55,397 nt of DNA from an uncultured Endomicrobiia bacterium (GCA_938074745.1 CALJEJ010000025.1:1-55397), one strand, 5' to 3'; shown: positions 1 through 8,212, numbered from the stretch's first letter. Numbers and translations: made by a program. Notes: generated by a model from the sequence alone, not told the origin.

Positions 1-12
1 CTGACGATTTTT

Positions 13-100
13 TGGAGTAGAGCCTTTAGCTCGTTAAATTATAAATTTTTCTTCACGTGGATAAATCCTTTACTCCCACGAGGCTAAAGCCTCTACTCCA
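13..100. repeat. Three hairpin-forming repeat units, two in tandem and one inverted
   Basis: On the minus strand, bases 100 to 55 hold two adjacent 23-base units that both start GGAGTA and end CGTG. Their cores are GGCTTTAGCC and GGATTTATCC. The cores differ at two positions that lie opposite each other, so both remain palindromes. A third, inverted copy with core GAGCCTTTAGCTC lies at 13-34. This looks like a small interspersed palindromic repeat under selection for pairing. Its function is unknown. Confidence 0.7.
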
Positions 101-135
101 AGAATTTCAGTGGCTACTTAACAGTGTATGAAAGA

Positions 136-159
136 GCAAAGTTTACGCTTTGCCGCTAC
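136..159. repeat. Dispersed 24-base hairpin repeat, copy 1
   Basis: These 24 bases recur at 35613-35636 with a single mismatch. The unit begins GCAAAG, contains TACGCTTTGC and ends CGCTAC, so its first part can fold into a short GCAAAG/CTTTGC hairpin. Both copies lie in gene-free, repeat-rich gaps. Confidence 0.8.
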
Positions 160-169
160 GTTTTCTACC

Positions 170-197
170 GTGGACTGTGGACTATTGACTATCAACT
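170..197. repeat. Degenerate heptad tandem array, four units
   Basis: Four consecutive 7-base units can be read here. The first two are GTGGACT and the next two drift to ATTGACT and ATCAACT. Two further four-unit heptad arrays with different words occur at 35655-35682 and 35861-35888. Short tandem heptamers of this kind are known from other bacteria, for example the STRR sequences of cyanobacteria. Confidence 0.65.
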
Positions 198-272
198 GAA
201 CATTTCCTATCACCTGCCACCCTTTTTTATTTTTTCAATTTTCTTACAACTACCACTTTCTTTCCCAAAAGA

Positions 273-290
273 TTGTGATTTTTTTCACAA
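273..290. promoter_or_regulatory. CRP/FNR-type palindromic operator
   Basis: The sequence TTGTGA, six T bases, then TCACAA is a perfect inverted repeat with the spacing used by the CRP/FNR regulator family. It lies about 4 to 21 bases downstream of the expected start of transcription from the minus-strand promoter at 301-329, a position that usually means repression. No CRP/FNR gene is present in the window, so the regulator is inferred. Confidence 0.55.
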
Positions 291-300
291 AGTTTTAGGT

Positions 301-329
301 ATTATATAAAACAAAAAATTTTTTGTCAA
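301..329 (-). promoter_or_regulatory. Perfect sigma-70 promoter pointing off the left edge
   Basis: Read on the minus strand, TTGACA (329-324) is followed by a 17-base spacer and TATAAT (306-301), an exact consensus for the housekeeping sigma factor. It fires leftward through the repeats toward position 1. No gene of this unit is visible before the window ends. Confidence 0.75.
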
Positions 330-408
330 GTATGTTTAAAAAATTTTAGTTATTATTTGCAGGGTTAAAAATTTTAATGTGTATCTAATTTAGAGTAGAA
401 AGGCACAA

Positions 409-2445
409 CTACAACTGTAAACTTACACCTGCAAGAATAGTTCTTGCTGGCATTGGATAGCCAGGTTTTTCTTCATACATAGTATCAAATAAGTTATTTA
501 TTTTAAAATTTAACTTGAGATATTTGTTTATTGCATAACTCAAATTTAAATCTACAACAGTGAAATTTCCATATTCTATCTCAGTTTGACCTATATATAC
601 AGTAGTAAACCAATTGGGTTCAACCATTTTTCCTACATAACGAAAATTAAGTCTTCCTGCAAGTTTTTTGTCAGTATAACTTATTCCATAATTAGCCTTA
701 GTTTTTGCTACGTTGTAAAGGTCTTTATCGTTGGTAACATCTTTTGCTTGCAACAGATAGGTAAAATTAGAATATAACTCAACTGCCTGAGTAAGATTAA
801 ATAATTTAGCAAGATTAAAAGAAAAAGTGTTTTCTATACCACTCATTTTTGCCTCACCAATATTTTCAAAAGTAGTTTCAGTTGCGCTAACCCTTTTACG
901 TTGTATTTTATCTTTAACATCTGTATGGAAATATGTAATATCTATATTCAAATGCGAAATACCGACTTCCAAACCAAAGTCATAACTTAAACTAGTTTCT
1001 GGTTTTAAATCAGGATTACCACGAGTAGTCTTCCCCCAAACAGTATAATATCCAGCTTTCTCTCTAGGTTTAGGTACAACAAATGCAGTACCAACTGTAG
1101 AATGTAGTTTCGCAAAATCTTTAATCTTAACCACTACACCGCCACGAGGATTGAAACTTGAAAGTTTTTCTTGTCCGGGTTGATAGTTCCCAGCAAAATA
1201 TGGTGTTTCAAGTGTTTTAAGTGTATAATCGTCATATCTTGCACCTAAAGTTGTAATAAGTTTCTCATCAAGCAGAGACAATTTATCTTCTGCAAATATA
1301 GCAAAATTTATTTTTTCATTATCTGGTTCGTAAGGAGAAAGTCTACTACCGTCTGTAGTATATCTTTCTGAAACAGTTTTGTCTTGATTATAGTCAATAC
1401 CAACTGTCAATTGATTATTAAATGGCAATTTTATGGTATCTTGGACTTGAAAACCTATATAGTCTGTGTAAGAGAGATATGATTTATACCATGTAACTTT
1501 TTCCCATGTAAACGGGTCGTATTCACTATAATAAAGACTATTGTCTTTTGCGATAAAGATTCTACTAAGCAAAGAATGTTTTTCTTCGTGTGTCTTTACG
1601 TTGTAAACAAGGTCAACTGAAAATCTATCCAAATCTTTTTTCCCCGGTCCATATTCACCAAAAATGTCTCCAGCATAGTTTATATCTTTTCCTATAAACA
1701 TATCGGTTCTTAAATCTAACCGCTGATTTGTAGTAATACCATAACCTAACCGTATACTACCACTATAGTTGGTATAACTATTTCCTTTCCATGTCCCACC
1801 GGACCATTCCCAAGCACCAACACTATATTTAGGCACGTCGTAATCACCTTGAACTATTCTACTAAAAGAAAAGTCAAAATCAAACTTTTCGTTTATATTC
1901 CCACCAGTAACTAAACCTATTTTACCCGAAGAAAAACTTCCATATTCTAAATCTATCTTTGTTTTAACTTTCCCTTTACTTTTCTTAGTAATTACGTTTA
2001 TAACTCCAGCCATTGCTTCTGAACCATATAAAGAAGATGCTGGACCTTTTAATACTTCTATTCTTTCAACATCATCTAAAAGAATAGTGGAAAGATTTAT
2101 AGTCCCCGCTCTTCTTCCATCAACTAATAATGCGTGATGTTTGATATTTGTAAAAAGTTCCGGGCTAAATCCACGTAAGTTTACTACACTTGAAACTCCC
2201 GGGTAAGAAATTATATCAACACAACTATTTTTTGCTAAAACTTCTGTAAGTGTTTGTGCATTTGTTTTTTTAATGTCTGTAGAAGTGATCACATCTATGA
2301 CTGCAGGTTGGTTCTGTTTTAAAACTTCTGTCCTAACCGGTGTTACAACTTTTTCTAATTTTAACCATACAGTAGGCTCTTCTTGTGCAAAAGTTAATTG
2401 TAAAAATGCTACTGCGAATATTACTCCAAATATTTTTTTTCTCAT
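409..2445 (-). CDS. TonB-dependent outer-membrane receptor, probably for cobalamin (BtuB-like)
   Basis: This is an outer-membrane active-transport channel of about 678 residues. A signal peptide (about residues 1-20, ending near FAQ) is followed by a plug domain that begins with the TonB-box-like stretch EKVVTPVRTEV, and then by a long beta-barrel of alternating aromatic strands to the C terminus. I place the start at the second ATG (2445) because AGGAGG lies eight bases before it but only two before the upstream ATG (2451). It is the last gene of the B12 salvage locus, so cobalamin or cobinamide is the likely substrate. That is inference from context: no second riboswitch lies in front of it, and barrel sequence alone does not fix the ligand. 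Energy could come from the TonB/TolA-like protein at 31140-31760. Confidence 0.88.
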   Translation of the reverse strand: MRKKIFGVIFAVAFLQLTFAQEEPTVWLKLEKVVTPVRTEVLKQNQPAVIDVITSTDIKKTNAQTLTEVLAKNSCVDIISYPGVSSVVNLRGFSPELFTNIKHHALLVDGRRAGTINLSTILLDDVERIEVLKGPASSLYGSEAMAGVINVITKKSKGKVKTKIDLEYGSFSSGKIGLVTGGNINEKFDFDFSFSRIVQGDYDVPKYSVGAWEWSGGTWKGNSYTNYSGSIRLGYGITTNQRLDLRTDMFIGKDINYAGDIFGEYGPGKKDLDRFSVDLVYNVKTHEEKHSLLSRIFIAKDNSLYYSEYDPFTWEKVTWYKSYLSYTDYIGFQVQDTIKLPFNNQLTVGIDYNQDKTVSERYTTDGSRLSPYEPDNEKINFAIFAEDKLSLLDEKLITTLGARYDDYTLKTLETPYFAGNYQPGQEKLSSFNPRGGVVVKIKDFAKLHSTVGTAFVVPKPREKAGYYTVWGKTTRGNPDLKPETSLSYDFGLEVGISHLNIDITYFHTDVKDKIQRKRVSATETTFENIGEAKMSGIENTFSFNLAKLFNLTQAVELYSNFTYLLQAKDVTNDKDLYNVAKTKANYGISYTDKKLAGRLNFRYVGKMVEPNWFTTVYIGQTEIEYGNFTVVDLNLSYAINKYLKLNFKINNLFDTMYEEKPGYPMPARTILAGVSLQL

Positions 2446-2520
2446 ATGCATGTCCTCCTTTCAGACAAAAGACTTTTTTTCTGTTTGGCTTTTTTTATAA
2501 AATTTAAAATCTCTCCTCAA

Positions 2521-2545
2521 CTGACATTTTGGGACATTATGTCAG
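2521..2545. promoter_or_regulatory. Palindrome with repeated GACAT half-sites
   Basis: CTGACAT and ATGTCAG form 7-base arms 11 bases apart. Inside lies a shorter 11-base palindrome, GACATTATGTC (2533-2543). The word GACATT occurs directly at 2523 and 2533, one helical turn apart. The site lies between a small HTH gene (2565-2732) and the TonB receptor (409-2445), so it could be that protein's operator or a weak hairpin in the transcript. Confidence 0.4.
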
Positions 2546-2564
2546 CAAATCCGAATAAAAAATT

Positions 2565-2732
2565 TTAAGATTTTCTATTATTAGCAACTTTTTTAATAAT
2601 GCGCCAGATATGCCTTTCTGACAGTTTAAATTTATGTGCAATAATTTTTATTGGTACACCTTTTTTCCGTAAGTTCAATATTTTATTATTTCTGGAGTTC
2701 AGGTAATTAATAAAAACTTCATTGAGACGCAT
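2565..2732 (-). CDS. Small helix-turn-helix protein, 55 residues
   Basis: This short frame starts at ATG 2732 and ends at TAA 2565. The C-terminal half, from about residue 21 to 50, reads as a helix-turn-helix: GVPIKIIAHKFKLSERHIW, then RIIKK. A basic tail follows. It resembles the DNA-binding half of Mor-like or region-4-like HTH proteins, but I do not recognise a family. No strong ribosome site precedes the ATG, and a stop codon lies a few codons upstream in frame, so it is not an obvious fragment of a longer gene. It lies between cobS and the TonB receptor and beside a GACAT palindrome, which suggests a local regulator, perhaps autoregulatory. A remnant of a mobile-element regulator is the alternative. 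Confidence 0.5.
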   Translation of the reverse strand: MRLNEVFINYLNSRNNKILNLRKKGVPIKIIAHKFKLSERHIWRIIKKVANNRKS

Positions 2733-2802
2733 TTTTGTTTTTACTTTTTATACTATCTCCATTCTAACTGACGAATACTAAACTTTTTGAGTTCTACTAC
2801 AT

Positions 2803-3564
2803 TTAGAAATTGTGCCTGTATGAATTAAGTATTATAAAAACTGACAATATTGTAATTTCGGCAATTTCGTTAATCGCACCGATAGAATCGCCTGTCATAC
2901 CGCCAATTTTTTTAGTTAAAAATTTAGTAGTAATAATAACAACCAACACGGAAAATACAATCATAGCAATTGCAACGATTATGTTAAAAAACAACATAGC
3001 CACTATAACACAAACTATAGTTGAAATTGCTAAACTTTTCATATTTGTATTTTCGATAAAAAGTTTTCCGAGCCCATCTGGTTTTGCAGGTTTTGAAAAA
3101 AACATTGACACTACCATACAGTATCTTGAAATAACTGGAAAAATTAACAAAATATTCTGAAAGATTCCGACAGGAATTTTATATAGTAAAACAAACTTTA
3201 GTAGAATATCACACACAATTGCAACAACTCCTTCTGCACCGATATGGCTATCTGACATAACTAAAAGAATCTTTGTTTTATCTTTAATACTTGCTGAAAT
3301 ACCATCAACAGTATCTGATAATCCATCAAGGTGAAAACCGCCTGTAAGAATAATATAAATGACTAATACGAAACCAACAACTATTTCTCGAGGTAATAAT
3401 AAAAATTTCTCAAGTATCAAATCTAACAAAAAAAGTATCGCACCAAGAATTAAACCAACAAATGGAAAATATGCAGTTGTCAAAAAAGTTATTGAATAAC
3501 TCTTTATTGGCACAATTGTTAGAAAACTAATAGCAGAAAATAAATCTTTCATATTTATCATCAC
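2803..3564 (-). CDS. cobS: Adenosylcobinamide-GDP ribazoletransferase (cobalamin synthase)
   Basis: CobS joins adenosylcobinamide-GDP to alpha-ribazole (or its phosphate) and makes the last bond of the nucleotide loop of adenosylcobalamin at the cytoplasmic membrane. The protein has about 253 residues and several hydrophobic helices. It carries the family signature GGFHLDGLSDTVDGI near residues 75-90, whose Asp residues bind metal. A second glycine-rich acidic stretch, MTGDSIGAINE, lies near the C terminus. Candidate starts are GTG 3564, ATG 3561 and ATG 3552, and the sequence does not decide between them. It lies 16 bases after cobT and is the last recognised B12 biosynthesis gene before the HTH gene and the receptor. 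Confidence 0.95.
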   Translation of the reverse strand: MMINMKDLFSAISFLTIVPIKSYSITFLTTAYFPFVGLILGAILFLLDLILEKFLLLPREIVVGFVLVIYIILTGGFHLDGLSDTVDGISASIKDKTKILLVMSDSHIGAEGVVAIVCDILLKFVLLYKIPVGIFQNILLIFPVISRYCMVVSMFFSKPAKPDGLGKLFIENTNMKSLAISTIVCVIVAMLFFNIIVAIAMIVFSVLVVIITTKFLTKKIGGMTGDSIGAINEIAEITILSVFIILNSYRHNF

Positions 3565-3580
3565 TTTACGTGTTTACAAC

Positions 3581-4660
3581 TTACATTTTCTTTGTCACAC
3601 CAGCACTTTCAAACGTTGCCATTTCATTTAGAATTTTACAAGATACTTCTATAATACTCATTGCCAAACATGCACCTGTTCCTTCACCCAACCGCATATT
3701 TAAGTTTAGTATAGGTTTAATTCCAAGAAATTCAAGTTGAACTTTATGCCCGGGTTCTTCTGAAAGATGTCCTGCAAACATATACGGGATACATTTACAC
3801 GACAATGTTGCAGCGATTAACGCTCCTGCTGCAGAAACGAACCCGTCAATCACAACCGGTATTCTATTCGCTGCACAAGCAAGTATTACTCCTGCAATAC
3901 CACCTATCTCATACCCACCAAGTTTGTACAAAATATCAATCCCGTCAGTAATGTTAGGTTTGTTACACTCAATTGCCTTTTTTATTACTTCAATTTTAGT
4001 TTGATATGTTTTATTATCTATCCCTGTGCCATAACCTGTAACTTCTTCTACTGGTTTACCTGTAACAACTTGAGTAATTGCAGACGCAGAAGTCGTATTC
4101 CCTATACCCATATCACCTACCGCAATTAAACATATTTCATCTTTATGGAAAATTTTTTCTTTTAATAATTCTTCTACTAGTTCAATTCCTGTATTTATTG
4201 ATTTTATAGCTTCTTGTTTACTCATTGCAGGTCCTTTGACAAAATTTTTCGTCCCAAAAGAAATTTTTCTTAACTTAAATTTTTCATCTTGAATGTTCAA
4301 CTCTTTATCAACTCCAATGTCTACCACAATAACATCAGCACCAACATGTCGTGCAATAACATTTATTCCCGCACCACCATGAATAAAATTGTAAACCATC
4401 TGTGAAGTAACTTCTTTAGGATACGCAGAAACACCTTCTTGAGTAACCCCGTGGTCTGCCGCAAAAACAAATACTGTCTTACTGACTACTTTCGGAGATA
4501 ATTTGCCAGTGATACTACATACTTTTTTTACTATTTCTTCAAGATAACCTAATGAACCTATAGGTTTCGTGAGATTATCTAGACGTTTTTGTATTTCTGG
4601 AATTATTTGTTCATCTATAGGAGAAATTTTTGTTATTGTGTTATTAATTTTTTCCATCAT
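3581..4660 (-). CDS. cobT: Nicotinate-nucleotide:dimethylbenzimidazole phosphoribosyltransferase
   Basis: CobT activates the lower-ligand base by transferring phosphoribose from nicotinate mononucleotide, giving alpha-ribazole phosphate for CobS. At about 359 residues it has the usual family length. The motifs GDMGIGNTTSASAI, GFVSAAGALIAA and RLGEGTGACLA are all present, the last holding the catalytic Glu. Two adjacent ATG codons (4660 and 4657) could start it. The 5' end overlaps the DUF71 gene by 17 bases, which implies translational coupling. No gene for making dimethylbenzimidazole is seen in the window, so the base is probably scavenged or made elsewhere. Confidence 0.96.
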   Translation of the reverse strand: MMEKINNTITKISPIDEQIIPEIQKRLDNLTKPIGSLGYLEEIVKKVCSITGKLSPKVVSKTVFVFAADHGVTQEGVSAYPKEVTSQMVYNFIHGGAGINVIARHVGADVIVVDIGVDKELNIQDEKFKLRKISFGTKNFVKGPAMSKQEAIKSINTGIELVEELLKEKIFHKDEICLIAVGDMGIGNTTSASAITQVVTGKPVEEVTGYGTGIDNKTYQTKIEVIKKAIECNKPNITDGIDILYKLGGYEIGGIAGVILACAANRIPVVIDGFVSAAGALIAATLSCKCIPYMFAGHLSEEPGHKVQLEFLGIKPILNLNMRLGEGTGACLAMSIIEVSCKILNEMATFESAGVTKKM

Positions 4661-5357
4661 GTTTCACCTCTTTTTCTTCAACTGTGTATTTCTTAATATC
4701 TAAAAACCATGCAGACCAAAAAGTTTTTTTGAACACTTTCCGTGTAGCCAAAATTTTAATCTTTTTATTAAATATTGGTCCGTCATAAACAAATGTGTGG
4801 TATTCTCCGTTTTCTCCACAAGGACAAATTTTGTATTTTTTTATTTCTTTTAAAAAATTTTCGTTAATCTCTTTCCCGAGAAACTTCTGTGGTAAAAGTT
4901 TTGCATTTATACTTACTACTTTAGATTTAAACCCTAACGAAATAAACTCTTTTAACACTTCTAACACAGGTTTTTTCCATAACGGTTCTACTAATTTTAA
5001 TCCTACTTTCCTACATTGTTTTCTTATCCAATTAGGATGTTCCTCAAGATATATATCTCCACAAACAAAATATTCTATTCCTAAACTCTTTAACTTTTTT
5101 AACATTTTAATAAACTTTGTTTCATAAGATTTTTGTCCCTTACCAACTGTATATTGAAGTAAAGGTATACCCAAACATCTTGCCTGTAAAGAAATAACTT
5201 CCCGAGGAATGCCATGAAACGAACTTCGTCTAACTTTGCGAGAAATAAAATTTACTAAATATTTTACGTTATATCCTAATTGTAAAGCATACCATAAAGA
5301 TAAAGTAGAATCTTTTCCTCCACTAAAACTGCATGCTGCAAGTTTCTCTTTTTTCAT
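4644..5357 (-). CDS. DUF71/COG2102 PP-loop ATPase, B12-salvage type
   Basis: This is an ATP-pyrophosphatase of the adenine-nucleotide alpha-hydrolase fold, about 237 residues. The PP-loop CSFSGGKDSTLSLWYA is near the N terminus. The downstream SLGIEYFVCGDIYLEEH stretch is typical of the diphthine-ammonia-ligase-like family. Bacteria do not make diphthamide, and published comparative genomics assigned a bacterial branch of DUF71 to B12 salvage because of its clustering with such genes. Its position between cobU and cobT agrees. I chose ATG 5357 over the upstream frame start at 5381 because it overlaps the cobU stop as ATGA. The actual reaction, perhaps an amidation of a corrinoid side chain, is not known. 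Confidence 0.85.
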   Translation of the reverse strand: MKKEKLAACSFSGGKDSTLSLWYALQLGYNVKYLVNFISRKVRRSSFHGIPREVISLQARCLGIPLLQYTVGKGQKSYETKFIKMLKKLKSLGIEYFVCGDIYLEEHPNWIRKQCRKVGLKLVEPLWKKPVLEVLKEFISLGFKSKVVSINAKLLPQKFLGKEINENFLKEIKKYKICPCGENGEYHTFVYDGPIFNKKIKILATRKVFKKTFWSAWFLDIKKYTVEEKEVKHDGKN

Positions 5358-5863
5358 TTTATCCTTAAACTTATACCACAAAACATAAGATATACCCTAT
5401 CAGCATAACTTGCTAAAATTTGGTTAGTTTTGCCAAGCAACTCTTGAAACTTCCTACCTAATCTGTTTGTTGAAACTAAACTCATCCCTACTTCATTTGA
5501 AACCAATACTGACATTTTAAATTTTTTTAACTGTTTACATAAATTTTCAACCTCAGATAAAATATCTTTCTCATCATGATACTTTCCCATCATATTAGCA
5601 ACCCACATATTAACACAATCTATTATTATATTTGAACCTTTTGGAAGTTGAGATACTAACGATACAATTTTAATAGGTTCTTCTATAGTAATAAAATTTC
5701 TACTTCTGTTTTTCTGATGAAGTTCTATCTTTATTTTTATTTCTTTATCTACAGGTTTTGCTGTAGCAATAAAATATACATGTTCTTTTTTGTTAACCAG
5801 TGAACAAGCAAAATTTGATTTCCCACTTTTTATCCCGCCAGAAATTAAAATTATTTTATTCAT
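5354..5863 (-). CDS. cobU: Adenosylcobinamide kinase / guanylyltransferase
   Basis: CobU phosphorylates adenosylcobinamide and then transfers GMP to it, preparing it for CobS. The protein has 169 residues and begins with the P-loop ISGGIKSGKSNFA. The GTP-binding stretch IIDCVNMWVANM and the conserved VSNEVGMSLVS and GRKFQELLGKTNQ segments follow, in family order. It lies six bases after cobA and overlaps the DUF71 gene by four bases (ATGA). It serves salvage of incomplete corrinoids as well as complete synthesis. No corrin-ring synthesis genes accompany it here. Confidence 0.95.
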   Translation of the reverse strand: MNKIILISGGIKSGKSNFACSLVNKKEHVYFIATAKPVDKEIKIKIELHQKNRSRNFITIEEPIKIVSLVSQLPKGSNIIIDCVNMWVANMMGKYHDEKDILSEVENLCKQLKKFKMSVLVSNEVGMSLVSTNRLGRKFQELLGKTNQILASYADRVYLMFCGISLRIK

Positions 5864-5868
5864 AATTT

Positions 5869-6405
5869 TTAATATTCTATACCTTTCCGTATTAAAATTT
5901 TTTTGTCATAAGGATGTTTTATTTTTTTTATATACGAAATATAATCAACATACTTTTTAAGTTTTTGGACAATTTTTTTATCTGATTGACCTGTTAAAAC
6001 CAGTTCTGTATTTTCTGGTTTTGATTTTAAAAGTTTTACCAGTTGACTTATGGATAAAAGTTTTTCTCTAACACAAACAAGTATTTCATCAAGTACTATC
6101 AAATCAAAGTTTTTATTAAAAATTTCGTTTTTGATAAAATTTATACTCGTAACAATTTCTTGCTTTATTAATTTTTTGTCATATTTTTTGTCAAAATAAG
6201 GACATATTTTAGCAAAATTGTAAATTTTTAAATTATGCAATTTTTTTAAAATATTAAACTCTCCATATCCGTATTTTTTAGGGTCTTTTTGAAAAGTTAT
6301 ATAACATACCTTAAATTTATGTCCTAACATACGAATTGTTAACCCAACCGCAGCAGTTGTTTTACCTTTACCATCACCCGTGTAGACATGTATTAATCTT
6401 TTCAT
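5869..6405 (-). CDS. cobA: Corrinoid adenosyltransferase (CobA/CobO type)
   Basis: This enzyme transfers the adenosyl group of ATP to cob(I)alamin or cobinamide. It has the CobA/CobO-family P-loop, HVYTGDGKGKTTAAVGL, at the very N terminus, and a Walker-B-like DLIVLDEILVCV in the middle. I place the start at ATG 6405, not at the frame start 6459, because AGGAGAG lies about ten bases before 6405 and the P-loop then falls at the usual distance. That gives 178 residues, close to the family norm. It lies between the transporter ATPase gene and cobU, so imported corrinoid is adenosylated at once. Confidence 0.93.
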   Translation of the reverse strand: MKRLIHVYTGDGKGKTTAAVGLTIRMLGHKFKVCYITFQKDPKKYGYGEFNILKKLHNLKIYNFAKICPYFDKKYDKKLIKQEIVTSINFIKNEIFNKNFDLIVLDEILVCVREKLLSISQLVKLLKSKPENTELVLTGQSDKKIVQKLKKYVDYISYIKKIKHPYDKKILIRKGIEY

Positions 6406-6446
6406 AAAAAACTTTTCTCTCCTGTATTTTTGGTATAATAGAAAAA

Positions 6447-7226
6447 TCATTTTTTCCACATCATAGGAACAGGAAATACATACGGTTTGTCTGAAACAGG
6501 ATTAGTTTTTACTATAACAGTTGTTTTATACACTTCTTCTAAAATCTTATAATCTACAACTTCTTGTGGTGAACCCATTTTTCTTATTTCGCCATTGGAA
6601 AGAAGAATTATTTTATCACAATATTCTACTGCTAAATTAAGTTCGTGGAATGTTGACAATACTGTAATCTTTTGTTCCATACTAACCTTTTTTATAAAAT
6701 CAAGTATTGTAACTTGATGTGCAATATCCAAATGTGAGACAGGTTCATCTAAAAGTAACAATTTAGGAGTCTGAATAATACTTTGTGCTATAATTACCCT
6801 TTGTAATTCTCCGCTTGAAAGTTCACAAAGTTTTTTGTTTAATAAACTTTGTATTTCTAATGATGTAATAATTTGAGAATAGATATTTAAATACGATTCT
6901 TTTTCTCTAAACGGGAACCGAGCTAATAACAAAAATTCTTCTACAGAATATTTAAGCGAATAATCGGAAATTTTTGTTGCAAAAGCAACTAATGTTGCAT
7001 ATTTTGTAAATGTGTAGTTTTTTATATTTTGGTTGAATAAAAAAATCTCGCCTTCCCATATAGGTAAAATTTTATCAATGACTTTTAACAAAGTTGTCTT
7101 TCCTGAACCGTTAGGCCCGATTATCCCTATAAATTCGCCAACGTGAAGTTCAAAATTGATATTCCTTAACACAGGGAAATTTTTATATCCTGTAACTAAA
7201 TTTTTTATAGATAGAACAATACTCAT
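6447..7226 (-). CDS. btuD: Cobalamin ABC transporter ATP-binding protein
   Basis: This is the cytoplasmic ATPase of a type II ABC importer, 259 residues. It has Walker A GPNGSGKTT (about 36-44), the signature LSSGELQR, Walker B LLLLDEP with the following SHLDIAHQ, and a switch His in STFHELNLA. The ATG overlaps the stop of the permease gene as ATGA, so the two are translationally coupled. Siderophore ATPases of the FepC group look the same. The cobalamin riboswitch and the cob genes downstream decide for corrinoid uptake. Confidence 0.92.
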   Translation of the reverse strand: MSIVLSIKNLVTGYKNFPVLRNINFELHVGEFIGIIGPNGSGKTTLLKVIDKILPIWEGEIFLFNQNIKNYTFTKYATLVAFATKISDYSLKYSVEEFLLLARFPFREKESYLNIYSQIITSLEIQSLLNKKLCELSSGELQRVIIAQSIIQTPKLLLLDEPVSHLDIAHQVTILDFIKKVSMEQKITVLSTFHELNLAVEYCDKIILLSNGEIRKMGSPQEVVDYKILEEVYKTTVIVKTNPVSDKPYVFPVPMMWKK

Positions 7227-8194
7227 AAAGTTATCTTAGATTTCTTAATATAGAAGATAAAAAATACACTACCCAAAATTCCCGTAAATACACTTATTGG
7301 TATCTCTATAGGGTAAAGTATGTTCCGGGACAAATTGTCTGCAATTGAAACAAACACTGCACCTGTTATTGCGGAAAATAAAATCCATCTGTTATGTTTT
7401 AATCCTACGAATGTTTTCATCATATTAGGAACTATAATCCCAACAAACATAATCACTCCAGATAAAGAAATACAAAAAGTTGAGATAAGAATTACTAAAG
7501 TCAACAAAATTTTTTTTAGTTTTATTTCATCTACTCCTAATGAAATAGATTTTTCTTTCCCTAAAACTAAAATATCCAGTTGGTCCGAATATATTAAAAT
7601 TATCACTATGCACATAGCAATTATTAATGAACAGAGATATACTTCTTTTGTATCTATTCCAGAAAATCCGCCAAGCAACCACAAAAGCACATAATGTAAC
7701 CTGTACGGTTCTATAAACAAAGTTAGCATTACTATCAAACCAGAAAACAAGTAATTTAATACTATCCCTGTAAGAACAAAACCTATATCTATGGTTTTAT
7801 GGAAAATCAATGTCAGCAGATAAATTGCACTGAAAGCAATAATTATACTAATCGTCGACATCAGAAATTTCCCTATTGGTAATTTCAATATCAATCCTAA
7901 CACCACTCCTAACGCTGCAGCAGAAGAAATTCCCAAAGTATAACTTTCACACAACGGGTTTAAAAAAATACTTTGTAATACACACCCTGCAACTGCTAAC
8001 CCCGCACCTACAATATATGTCGCAACAGTTCTTGGTATTCTAATCTGTGTTAAAATTTTATACTCTACATTATTTGTATCTCTGTTTACCAACAAACTTA
8101 TTATTTTGGGTATTGAAAAAAAGTGTTTTCCTAACATTATAGAAAATATAAAATTAGCAATTAATAAAAAAATTAAAAAGTAATACTTCTTCAT
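7223..8194 (-). CDS. btuC: Cobalamin ABC transporter permease (FecCD/BtuC family)
   Basis: The protein has 323 residues and about nine to ten membrane helices. Family landmarks include LTQIRIPRTVATYIVGAGLA near the N terminus, VLQSIFLNPLCESYTLGISS, and GVIMFVGIIVPNMMKTFVG, which holds the loop that contacts the ATPase. It lies 18 bases downstream of btuF and overlaps btuD by four bases. With BtuF and BtuD it forms the inner-membrane importer for cobamides that the outer-membrane receptor delivers to the periplasm. Confidence 0.93.
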   Translation of the reverse strand: MKKYYFLIFLLIANFIFSIMLGKHFFSIPKIISLLVNRDTNNVEYKILTQIRIPRTVATYIVGAGLAVAGCVLQSIFLNPLCESYTLGISSAAALGVVLGLILKLPIGKFLMSTISIIIAFSAIYLLTLIFHKTIDIGFVLTGIVLNYLFSGLIVMLTLFIEPYRLHYVLLWLLGGFSGIDTKEVYLCSLIIAMCIVIILIYSDQLDILVLGKEKSISLGVDEIKLKKILLTLVILISTFCISLSGVIMFVGIIVPNMMKTFVGLKHNRWILFSAITGAVFVSIADNLSRNILYPIEIPISVFTGILGSVFFIFYIKKSKITL

Positions 8195-8212
8195 AATTTA
8201 TCTCCATAAAGG

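Larger units (their letters stand above)
1..408. other. Gene-free left edge rich in repeats
   Basis: I see no credible gene in these bases. A 61-codon plus-strand frame at 124-309 is low-complexity, resembles no protein family and runs through repeats. The stretch holds three hairpin repeat units (13-100), a dispersed repeat (136-159), a heptad array (170-197), a CRP/FNR-type palindrome (273-290) and a strong minus-strand promoter (301-329). The promoter points left, so a gene just outside the window is probably transcribed through the repeats as a 5' leader. Confidence 0.7.

Noticed and set aside
124-309. 61-codon plus-strand frame in the left-edge gap
   Set aside because: It runs through hairpin and heptad repeats and a promoter, has no ribosome site and matches no family.
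2452-2802. A second cobalamin riboswitch before the TonB receptor
   Set aside because: None of the B12-box elements is present; the gap holds a small HTH gene and a GACAT dyad.
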